From the NCBI GenBank assembly GCA_020026285.1, contig JAHHQS010000123.1, positions 1 to 11,877 of the forward strand: DNA of 11,877 nucleotides, written 5' to 3'. Source of the DNA: Parabacteroides sp. GTDB lineage: Bacteria > Bacteroidota > Bacteroidia > Bacteroidales > Tannerellaceae. Under the pieces are notes generated by a model, which was not told the DNA's origin, did no database searches, and was given only the letters and a program-made list of their open reading frames with translations. The translations under genes and the position numbers were made by a program. Below, in pieces: positions 1 to 6,318 of this stretch (its first letter is position 1; each line of letters starts with the position of its first letter).

Positions 1-64
1 AAATCTCAATTAGTAATTAATCAAAAACTGTAAACCATTTCCAGTAAAGGTCAAACGTCCAATG

Positions 65-158
65 TTTTTGGAAAAAGCTCAAAGCTTTTTGGAAAAAGGA
101 TGTATCCTTTTTGAAGAAAGGTAGAATGCTTTTTCTGTGAATATTGGATGTTTTTTTT
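65..158. repeat. Phased T-tract repeat with two tandem hairpins
   Basis: T-runs begin at 65, 86, 108, 130 and 151, a spacing of 21-22 bp, close to two helical turns. The first two units share the 13-mer TTTTTGGAAAAAG (65-77 and 86-98), and the third is a degenerate copy (108-120). Between the runs lie two inverted repeats. AAAAAGCT (72-79) pairs with AGCTTTTT (83-90). AAAAAGGAT (93-101) pairs with ATCCTTTTT (104-112). Phased A/T tracts of this kind are known to bend DNA, and A-stem-T hairpins can act as weak terminators on either strand. Which of these applies is not decided by the sequence. The minus-strand reading frame across it shows a seven-residue repeat only because the DNA period is about 21. 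Confidence 0.55.
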
Positions 159-247
159 GTCGTTTGATTATTCTGAAACATATAGTAGGGAATGAATCTG
201 TAAATATTTTCCGTTTGGCTCATTTTATACAGAAAGGTCTGAAAATG

Positions 248-271
248 AAAAAAGGTTGTCTCTCGACAACC
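248..271 (-). terminator. Intrinsic terminator, minus strand
   Basis: The stem GGTTGTC/GACAACC with a GAGA loop on the minus strand is followed by TTTTTTCATTTTC in the minus direction. Stem, GNRA loop and U-tract all agree with rho-independent termination of a transcript running leftwards. Confidence 0.6.
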
Positions 272-314
272 CAATCTCGATTGTAACCTTAAATTTAATA
301 TCATGAAAAACACG
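248..314 (-). ncRNA. Candidate small RNA or attenuated leader
   Basis: A minus-strand promoter-like -7 box (318-325) should start a transcript near 310-314. Only about 40 nt later the transcript meets a perfect 7-bp hairpin, GGTTGTC/GACAACC, closed by a GAGA (GNRA-type) tetraloop (254-271), followed directly by six U residues and a further U-rich stretch. On the plus strand the loop would be UCUC with no U-tract, so the element is oriented to the minus strand. Upstream bases ACAATC (plus 279-284) can instead pair with GGTTGT, the 5' arm of the terminator (plus 266-271), with a 7-nt loop. The two folds exclude each other, as in attenuators. It may be a free-standing RNA of about 65 nt, or the leader of a minus-strand gene left of the window. 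I do not recognise the family. Confidence 0.45.
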
Positions 315-317
315 ATG

Positions 318-348
318 CAAATATAAACGCTTTATGTTATAAAACATA
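318..348 (-). promoter_or_regulatory. Minus-strand Bacteroides-type promoter
   Basis: Read on the minus strand, 318-325 is TATATTTG, a full match to the TAnnTTTG -7 consensus. TATG at 345-348 (one mismatch to TTTG) lies 19 bp upstream in the -33 position. It would drive the candidate RNA ending in the hairpin at 254-271. The -33 element overlaps the right arm of a palindrome (333-348). Confidence 0.45.
333..348. promoter_or_regulatory. Palindrome between divergent promoters, possible operator
   Basis: TATGTT (333-338) and AACATA (343-348) form a perfect 6-bp inverted repeat around ATAA. It sits between the minus-strand -7 box (318-325) and the plus-strand -7 box (370-377), overlapping the minus -33 region. 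The position suits a regulator site, but the region is AT-rich and no regulator gene lies nearby. Confidence 0.25.
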
Positions 349-369
349 GTTTAAGGATGTAAAATGTGT

Positions 370-377
370 TAGATTTG
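370..377 (+). promoter_or_regulatory. -7 box upstream of the HAD phosphatase gene
   Basis: TAGATTTG matches the Bacteroides -7 consensus TAnnTTTG. No good TTTG is present 19-21 bp upstream. Transcription would begin near 381-385, leaving only about 10 nt before the ATG at 393 but about 30 nt before the ATG at 411. This favours the downstream start. Confidence 0.45.
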
Positions 378-410
378 TAAAGTTTAACAGAAATGGCTAT
401 GACGACTTAT

Positions 411-1406
411 ATGAAAATCAGGAATCTTATATTAGGGGCTGCCGTGGGACTGGTTTTGGCTTGCTCTTCTCAAAAGGAACAGGATTTTCTTCCTTCATGG
501 AATGAAACACCTGTTAAACAGCGGCTGATGAATTTTATAAATGTTGATGTCGATAAAATCCCGGTAGAGGATCGTATTGCCGTTTTCGACATGGATGGAA
601 CAATTATCAGTGAGCGCCCTTTTGGTATTGAGACGGTTGTCTCGATACATCGTCTGTTAGATATGGGTGCAAGAGATTCTTCTGTTCGTGAGTGGGTGGA
701 ATATCAATACGCCAAGAAATTATCCGTTAATCCGCGTGATACTTCAGTCTTAAATCATTGTTATGTCAATGGGGAGAATATAATGGCCAACATTATAATG
801 AAACCTTTTGATGGTGTGGATAGTGAGGAATATATCGAATATGCTCATAATTGTCTGAATTCAGCCGTGAATGCCGACTATAATTTGAAATATGCAGATA
901 TGTTTTATCAGCCGATGTTGGAACTGTTGGACGTATTAAAAGAAAAGCAATTTCAAATTTATATTGTTTCTGCTTCTATGCAAGGAATTGTATGGAGTAT
1001 TTGTCCTCAAGGTATAGGTTTGGATCGACAGCATCTGATAGGAATACGTCATCCAAAGGAGGTCTCTTTTTCGAAAGATGGTAAAATCTCATATATTGTA
1101 AAGTGGGGGATGATGGATCCTGTAAATAATTATAAGGGTAAAGCGATTAATATTTATAATCAGATAGGAAAGATTCCTGTCATGGCAGTAGGAAATACCT
1201 ATTCGGATTTTGGTATGTTTCACATGGCTTCTTGCAGTAAATATCCGAATCTTTCTTTAATGCTGAATCATGATGATGCCGAACGGGAATATGTCTATTC
1301 TCCAACACATGGACAGAAAATGAATTGGCAAGATTCGCTTCGTCTGAATAATTGGCTCCAGGCAGATATGTCCAAGGAGTTCAAGATTGTATGGAAGAAA
1401 AAATAA
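411..1406 (+). CDS. HAD-family phosphatase, lipoprotein
   Basis: This is a phosphatase of the haloacid dehalogenase superfamily, related to the phosphoserine-phosphatase-like group, probably anchored outside the cytoplasmic membrane. Counting from the upstream ATG at 393 (337 residues), FDMDGT at 65-70 gives the nucleophile D66 and acid/base D68. IVSAS gives the motif II serine S193, K248 or K250 is the motif III lysine, and GNTYSDFGM supplies the last acidic residue D272. A signal peptide ends in VLAC, with the lipidated cysteine at residue 24. I prefer the ATG at 411 because it gives a compact MKIR signal sequence and a sensible distance from the -7 box at 370-377; 393 remains possible. The gene lies 96 nt upstream of the GH92 gene on the same strand, with no promoter or terminator seen between them. 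Its substrate is unknown; a phosphorylated sugar or glycan is an inference from context. Confidence 0.85.
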   Translation: MKIRNLILGAAVGLVLACSSQKEQDFLPSWNETPVKQRLMNFINVDVDKIPVEDRIAVFDMDGTIISERPFGIETVVSIHRLLDMGARDSSVREWVEYQYAKKLSVNPRDTSVLNHCYVNGENIMANIIMKPFDGVDSEEYIEYAHNCLNSAVNADYNLKYADMFYQPMLELLDVLKEKQFQIYIVSASMQGIVWSICPQGIGLDRQHLIGIRHPKEVSFSKDGKISYIVKWGMMDPVNNYKGKAINIYNQIGKIPVMAVGNTYSDFGMFHMASCSKYPNLSLMLNHDDAEREYVYSPTHGQKMNWQDSLRLNNWLQADMSKEFKIVWKKK

Positions 1407-1502
1407 GGGCTTTTAGATATAGAAAGTAAAGAGATTAAGAAGGTACCACAGACTAGAGATGAGGTGCGAGATATACAATAGAAAATAATAAAGTAATACA
1501 GC

Positions 1503-3725
1503 ATGAAGAATAGATTTAAAACATTGCTTTTAATTCTGCCATTTATTGGCTGGAGTTGTTCTGAACCTGTCACTGAAAAGACTATAGAACAAAATTATAC
1601 CCGGTATGTAGATACACATATCGGAACCGGTGGTCACGGACATGTTTTTGTGGGTGCAAATGTGCCTTGGGGATTTGTACAACTTGGCCCGACAAGTATT
1701 CCTCAGAAATGGGACTGGACTTCCGGTTATCATTGTACTGATTCAACGGTCATAGGTTTTTCACATACTCATTTGAGTGGAACCGGAATAGGTGATCTGT
1801 TTGATATAACAGTAATGCCTGTAACAGGAAAAGTAACTTATGCCCGTGGTGTGGAAGAGGATCCGGATTCAGGTTTGTGGTCGTATGCTGACCGTACAAC
1901 CGAAGTTAGCAAACCAGGATACTATGCCGTTCATTTAAATCGTTATGATGTGGATGTAGAGTTGACAAGTACCAAGCGTGTCGGTTTTCATAAATATACT
2001 TTCCAGAATCCGAAAGATGCCGCTATTGTATTCGATTTGGAAAATGGAGGATGTTGGGATAAGGCAACGGAAGCTTATATTTCACGAGTCAATGAAACAA
2101 CGATTGAAGGTTATCGTTATTCTAAAGGTTGGGCTTCTGATCAGCGTATCTTCTTTGTTGCAGAGTTCTCTCAACCAATCACTGCTTTAGATGTAATAGC
2201 CGATGATAAATCTGTCGTAGATAAAAATACAGGAAAGAAAGTTTACGCCCGTGCTTCAGTAAAAGCTGAAAAACAAAAGCCTGTTTACCTGAAAGTGGCT
2301 CTTTCTCCGACTTCTATAGCTAATGCCAAAATGAATATGAAAGCAGAATTGGCAGGCTGGAATTTTGAAGAAACTGTGGCTCTGGCTGATCAGGCATGGA
2401 ATGAATCATTACAGAAAGTGAAGATTGAAGCAAGTGATGCCCGGACTCAAACGATTTTCTATACAGCTTTATATCATACGATGATTGCTCCTTCTGAATT
2501 TTGTGATGTAAATGGTGATTATTATGGGGCTGACCATCAGATGCATAAGGGAGAAGGATTTATCAATCATACAACTTTGTCTTGTTGGGATACTTATCGG
2601 TCTGCTCATCCGTTAATGTCATTGATTCATCCGGACAAGATGCCGGATATGATGCAGACCTTCCTGCATATTTTCAAGCATCAGGGGAAACTTCCAGTGT
2701 GGCATCTGATGGGTTGCGAAACAGACTGTATGGTTGGTAATCCGGGGATAAGTATTGTTGCCGACGGTTTGGTTAAAGGATATATCAAAGATGAGGAAGC
2801 AGCTTTTGAAGCCTTGAAAAAATCTGCCATGCTTGATGAAAGAGGTATGGAGTATCGTAAGGAATATGGTTTTATTCCATATGATAAAATGAAGGAATCG
2901 GTCGCTTATGATATGGAGTATGCCATTGCTGACTGGGCTGTAGCTCAGGCTGCCAAGAAATTGGGTAAAACAGAAGACTATCAATATTTCAGCAAACGTA
3001 GTCGTTCTTATCAGAATTTCTTCGACAAGGAATCCGGATTTATGCGTGGACGTGGAACAGATGGCAAATTCCATGAACCTTTTGATCCTTTTGCTTCATC
3101 ACATCGTGATGACGATTATTGTGAAGGTAATGCATGGCAATATACCTTCCTTGTTCCTCAGGATTTTGAAGGTTTGGTTCAATGTTTTGGCTCGAAAGAA
3201 AATCTAGTAGCTAAACTGGATCAGTTGTTTACTGCCGAAAGCAAACTGATAGGTAATAGTTCTCCAGATATTTCCGGATTGATTGGTCAGTATGCACACG
3301 GAAATGAACCAAGTCATCATATTATTTATTTCTATACGATGGCTGGAAAACCGGAAAAGGCGGCAGACCGTGTTCGTCAGGTTTTGAATACGATGTATAG
3401 TGATCAGCCGGATGGATTATCCGGAAACGAAGATGTGGGTGCCATGTCATCATGGTATATTCTTTCTTCATTAGGTTTCTATCAGGTAGAACCGGCAGGA
3501 GGAAGATATATCTTTGGTTCACCTAATATTGATAAAGCCACATTGAAAGTTCGTGATGGTGAATTTACAATCATTGCACATAATAATTCTGTGGCTAACA
3601 AGTATATTCAGGAAGTGAAATTAAATGGAAAGCCTCATCAGAAGGAATGGATCGATTTTGAGGATATAGCTAAAGGAGGAACATTGGAATTTGTAATGGG
3701 AGATAAACCCAAGTGCTGGTTTTGA
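1503..3725 (+). CDS. Glycoside hydrolase family 92 alpha-mannosidase, lipoprotein
   Basis: GH92 enzymes are calcium-dependent, inverting exo-alpha-mannosidases that trim N-glycans and yeast mannan. The 740 residues match the usual family length. A signal peptide ends at WSC with lipidated C19. The N-terminal beta-sandwich opens with YVDTHIGTGGHGHVFVGANV (residues 35-54), a family hallmark. The C-terminal (alpha/alpha)6 domain carries CEGNAWQY, with the likely catalytic acid E541, then YAHGNEPSHH (597-606), and SGNEDVGAMSSWY with D644 as likely base. All landmark motifs are intact. The linkage preference (alpha-1,2, -1,3, -1,4 or mannosyl-phosphate) cannot be read safely from the sequence. The gene probably shares a transcript with the upstream phosphatase lipoprotein, and the kinase gene follows within about 80 nt. 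Family confidence is very high; biological substrate is open. Confidence 0.95.
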   Translation: MKNRFKTLLLILPFIGWSCSEPVTEKTIEQNYTRYVDTHIGTGGHGHVFVGANVPWGFVQLGPTSIPQKWDWTSGYHCTDSTVIGFSHTHLSGTGIGDLFDITVMPVTGKVTYARGVEEDPDSGLWSYADRTTEVSKPGYYAVHLNRYDVDVELTSTKRVGFHKYTFQNPKDAAIVFDLENGGCWDKATEAYISRVNETTIEGYRYSKGWASDQRIFFVAEFSQPITALDVIADDKSVVDKNTGKKVYARASVKAEKQKPVYLKVALSPTSIANAKMNMKAELAGWNFEETVALADQAWNESLQKVKIEASDARTQTIFYTALYHTMIAPSEFCDVNGDYYGADHQMHKGEGFINHTTLSCWDTYRSAHPLMSLIHPDKMPDMMQTFLHIFKHQGKLPVWHLMGCETDCMVGNPGISIVADGLVKGYIKDEEAAFEALKKSAMLDERGMEYRKEYGFIPYDKMKESVAYDMEYAIADWAVAQAAKKLGKTEDYQYFSKRSRSYQNFFDKESGFMRGRGTDGKFHEPFDPFASSHRDDDYCEGNAWQYTFLVPQDFEGLVQCFGSKENLVAKLDQLFTAESKLIGNSSPDISGLIGQYAHGNEPSHHIIYFYTMAGKPEKAADRVRQVLNTMYSDQPDGLSGNEDVGAMSSWYILSSLGFYQVEPAGGRYIFGSPNIDKATLKVRDGEFTIIAHNNSVANKYIQEVKLNGKPHQKEWIDFEDIAKGGTLEFVMGDKPKCWF

Positions 3726-3774
3726 ATGAATTCTGTTTGTTCTGAATTTATGCAAGTTTTTCATTAAATTTATG

Positions 3775-3782
3775 TATGTTTG
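3775..3782 (+). promoter_or_regulatory. -7 box for the kinase-permease pair
   Basis: TATGTTTG matches TAnnTTTG, and transcription would begin near 3786-3790. The ATG at 3776 lies inside this box, so it could not be translated from that transcript. The ATG at 3809, about 20 nt downstream of the predicted start, is then the real start. No clear -33 TTTG is found 19-21 bp upstream, so the promoter may be weak or activator-dependent. Confidence 0.45.
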
Positions 3783-3808
3783 TCTGTCAATTAAAAAATC
3801 AAAATATC

Positions 3809-4906
3809 ATGGCAAAAACAAAAGAACAATTATTGGCAATTCTTAGCCAGTTCGAATTAGAAGATAAAGTCGTATCTGCAGAACCATTTGGTAATGGACA
3901 TATCAACGATACTTTGAAGGTTACAACAGATAAAGGTGAAGTTAAATATGTTTTGCAGCGTATTAATCATTTGATCTTTACAAATGTGGAAATGTTACAG
4001 AATAATATTCATATTGTAACATCTCATATCCGTAAAAAACTCGAAGCTAGAGGAGAAACTGATATCGATCGCAAGGTCTTGAATTTTCTGCCTGCTAAAG
4101 ATGGTAAATATTATTATTTTGATGGCGACAGCTATTGGAGAGTTTGCTTGTTTATCCCATCAAGCAAGAGTTATGAAGAGGTTACTCCTGAATTGTCTTA
4201 CGAGGCAGGAAAGGCTTTCGGTGATTTCCAGACAATGCTTTCTGATATTCCTGAAGGGACTTTGGGTGAAACTATTCCTAATTTCCATAATATGGAATTC
4301 CGTTTGCAACAGTTCCGTGAAGCAGTTGAAGCAAACGTTGCCGGACGTCTGGATGAAGTGAAGGATCTGGTAGAAGAAATCGAAAAACGTGCGGATGCCA
4401 TGTGTATTCAGGAACGTTTGTACAGAGAAGGTAAATTAAAGAAACGTACTAATCATTGTGATACAAAGGTTAACAATATGATGTTTGATGCAAAAACTAA
4501 TAAAGTTTTGTGCGTTATCGATTTGGATACAGTGATGCCTGGTTTCGTTTTGTCTGATATTGGAGACTTCATCCGTACAGCAGGTAATACTGGTGCCGAA
4601 GATGATGAAAATCTGGATAATGTGAATGTGAATATGCCTATCTTCGAAGCTTATACTCGAGGTTATATGGAAAAGGCAAAAGCATTCCTTACTCCTACAG
4701 AAATAAAATTATTGCCTTATGGCGGTCGTTTGTTGACATATATGCAGACTGTTCGTTTCTTGACAGACTATTTGAATGGTGATACTTATTATAAGATTCA
4801 TTGTCCTAAACATAATTTAATTCGTACAAAAGCTCAGTTTAAATTATTGCAGAGTCTTGAAGCACATGCTGAAGAAATGGATAGTTTCATGAATCAGTGG
4901 TTATAA
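3809..4906 (+). CDS. NahK-like sugar kinase (APH fold)
   Basis: This is a cytoplasmic kinase of the aminoglycoside-phosphotransferase/choline-kinase fold, closest by motif to N-acetylhexosamine 1-kinase (NahK). That enzyme phosphorylates GlcNAc or GalNAc at C1 for salvage. Counted from the ATG at 3809 (365 residues, near the family's usual size), the N-lobe has a glycine-rich GNGHINDT segment and the VLQRIN strand. The catalytic loop is HCDTKVNN (H216, D218, N222/N223), and the metal-binding motif is DLDT (D238, D240), followed by VMPGFVLSDIGDFIR, very like NahK. An in-frame ATG at 3776 would add 11 residues with no family similarity and overlaps the -7 box. The permease gene begins 35 nt after the stop, so import and phosphorylation are probably coupled. 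It is not an antibiotic-resistance enzyme by context. Acceptor sugar (HexNAc or mannose) and position are inferred. Confidence 0.85.
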   Translation: MAKTKEQLLAILSQFELEDKVVSAEPFGNGHINDTLKVTTDKGEVKYVLQRINHLIFTNVEMLQNNIHIVTSHIRKKLEARGETDIDRKVLNFLPAKDGKYYYFDGDSYWRVCLFIPSSKSYEEVTPELSYEAGKAFGDFQTMLSDIPEGTLGETIPNFHNMEFRLQQFREAVEANVAGRLDEVKDLVEEIEKRADAMCIQERLYREGKLKKRTNHCDTKVNNMMFDAKTNKVLCVIDLDTVMPGFVLSDIGDFIRTAGNTGAEDDENLDNVNVNMPIFEAYTRGYMEKAKAFLTPTEIKLLPYGGRLLTYMQTVRFLTDYLNGDTYYKIHCPKHNLIRTKAQFKLLQSLEAHAEEMDSFMNQWL

Positions 4907-4941
4907 ATAAAAGTTGGTGAGCTAAAAACAAAACGTAAGAG

Positions 4942-6228
4942 ATGAGTGATAGTCAGCCAAAACATAAAATCTCACCGGTTGCGTGGGTGCCAACTGTTTA
5001 TTTTGCCATGGGAATGCCGTTTGTGGTGTTAAACATGGTGACTGCTCTGATGTTTAAAGGTCTTGGCATTTCAGATGCCAAGATTGCTTTTTGGACATCG
5101 GTTATTATGTTCCCTTGGACTATCAAGCCCTTGTGGAGTCCATTTCTTGAAATGTTCAAAACAAAGAAGTTCTTTGTTGTTCTGACGCAGTTCTGTTCTG
5201 GTATTTTCTTTGGATTGGTTGCTTTGTCATTACAGCTACCAGATTTTTTTGCCATATCAATAGCTTTATTGGCTGTAATTGCCTTTAGTGGTGCGACACA
5301 TGATGTTGCAACCGATGGTGTTTATATGTCGGTTCTTGACAAGGGGGATCAGGCTAAATATATTGGCTGGCAGGGAGCATTCTATAATGTAGCAAAACTG
5401 GCAGCAACAGGAGGTTTGGTCTTCTTTGCCGGTTATTTGATTGAACATGTAGGTGTGGTGAATGCCTGGATGACAATCATGGGTTGTTGTGGTGCCATGA
5501 TGTTATTGCTGGGTCTTTATCATTGGAAGATGTTGCCAAGTGATAAAGAAACATCTGAAAATTCGGTAACTTCCATATCTGATACATGGATTGCTTTGAA
5601 AGAGGTCATTGTAACCTTCTTCCAGAAGAAATATATAGCATGGTATATTTTGTTTATCATTCTTTATCGTTTCGCTGAAGGTCTGGTCTTGAAAATCGTT
5701 CCTTTATTTCTGAAAGCTCCTTTAGCTGATGGTGGTTTAGGATTGACCGAGCAGCAGATCGGATTGTATTATGGTTCGTTTGGTGCCGCAGCATTCGTCT
5801 TAGGTTCGTTTCTTGCAGGATATTATATATCACATTTCGGATTAAAGAAGACTTTGTTTACACTATGCTGTATCTTTAACTTTCCGTTTGTTGTTTATCC
5901 TTTGCTTGCCTTGTATCAGCCAGATTCAGGTTTGTTAATCGGTGGAGCAATTACTATTGAATATTTCGGATATGGATTTGGATTTGTTGGTCTGACATTG
6001 TTTATGATGCAACAGGTTGCTCCAGGCAAACATCAGATGGCTCATTATGCCTTTGCTTCTGGAATTATGAATTTAGGGGTAATGATTCCTGGAATGATAA
6101 GTGGTTTCTTAAGCGATTGGTTGGGATATGCTTCTTATTTCATTGTAGTTTTGTTAGCAGCTATTCCTGTTCTGATATTAGTTCGTTTCTTGCCTTTCAC
6201 TTATCCTGACGAAAAGCAGAATGCGTAG
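4942..6228 (+). CDS. AmpG-like MFS permease (PAT family)
   Basis: This inner-membrane major facilitator transporter has 428 residues, with about twelve hydrophobic segments. The N-terminal part resembles the AmpG/peptide-acetyl-CoA transporter branch. YFAMGMPFVVLNM is followed by FPWTIKPLWSPFLE, which matches the AmpG-type signature with W, K, W and P. HDVATDGVYMSVLD fits the conserved region after TM4, and a charged cytoplasmic linker lies around residues 200-215 between the two halves. AmpG itself imports GlcNAc-anhydroMurNAc muropeptides. Here, next to a sugar kinase and GH92, a saccharide import role is more likely; that is inference. It follows the kinase by 35 nt without a promoter or terminator and ends before a strong terminator, so it is the last gene of the unit. 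Confidence 0.85.
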   Translation: MSDSQPKHKISPVAWVPTVYFAMGMPFVVLNMVTALMFKGLGISDAKIAFWTSVIMFPWTIKPLWSPFLEMFKTKKFFVVLTQFCSGIFFGLVALSLQLPDFFAISIALLAVIAFSGATHDVATDGVYMSVLDKGDQAKYIGWQGAFYNVAKLAATGGLVFFAGYLIEHVGVVNAWMTIMGCCGAMMLLLGLYHWKMLPSDKETSENSVTSISDTWIALKEVIVTFFQKKYIAWYILFIILYRFAEGLVLKIVPLFLKAPLADGGLGLTEQQIGLYYGSFGAAAFVLGSFLAGYYISHFGLKKTLFTLCCIFNFPFVVYPLLALYQPDSGLLIGGAITIEYFGYGFGFVGLTLFMMQQVAPGKHQMAHYAFASGIMNLGVMIPGMISGFLSDWLGYASYFIVVLLAAIPVLILVRFLPFTYPDEKQNA

Positions 6229-6259
6229 ATTGTAATAGATCTTACTTGATTATAAAATA

Positions 6260-6298
6260 AAAAGGTTGAATGAGTTTAAGAACTTCATTCAACCTTTT
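6260..6298. terminator. Bidirectional intrinsic terminator
   Basis: AAAAGGTTGAATGA (6260-6273) is fully complementary to TCATTCAACCTTTT (6285-6298). With one bulged T the stem extends by a few pairs, AGTT/AACT, to a TAAG loop. The plus strand ends in CCTTTTCTATTT and the minus strand in CCTTTTTATTTTAT. It therefore ends both the rightward permease transcript and the leftward GH2 transcript, whose stop codons face each other across about 90 nt. Confidence 0.9.
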
Positions 6299-6318
6299 CT
6301 ATTTAAAGAACATCTTAG

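Noticed and set aside
273..287. 15-nt sequence shared with 11755-11769
   Set aside because: The bases aatctcgattgtaac occur in both places on the same strand, once in the candidate RNA and once in a coding frame. A match of this length can arise by chance in AT-rich DNA, and the orientation does not allow antisense pairing.
17..313. 98-codon minus-strand reading frame
   Set aside because: It starts at or before the predicted transcript start, runs straight through a GNRA hairpin with U-tract, and its residue repeats come from the 21-bp DNA period. No family resemblance is seen.
2619..3074. 151-codon frame antisense to GH92
   Set aside because: It lies wholly inside the well-conserved GH92 gene, with no promoter or recognisable domain; it is a shadow frame.
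3809..4906. Aminoglycoside resistance gene
   Set aside because: The APH fold is shared, but the DLDTVMPG block and its neighbours point to NahK-like sugar kinases.
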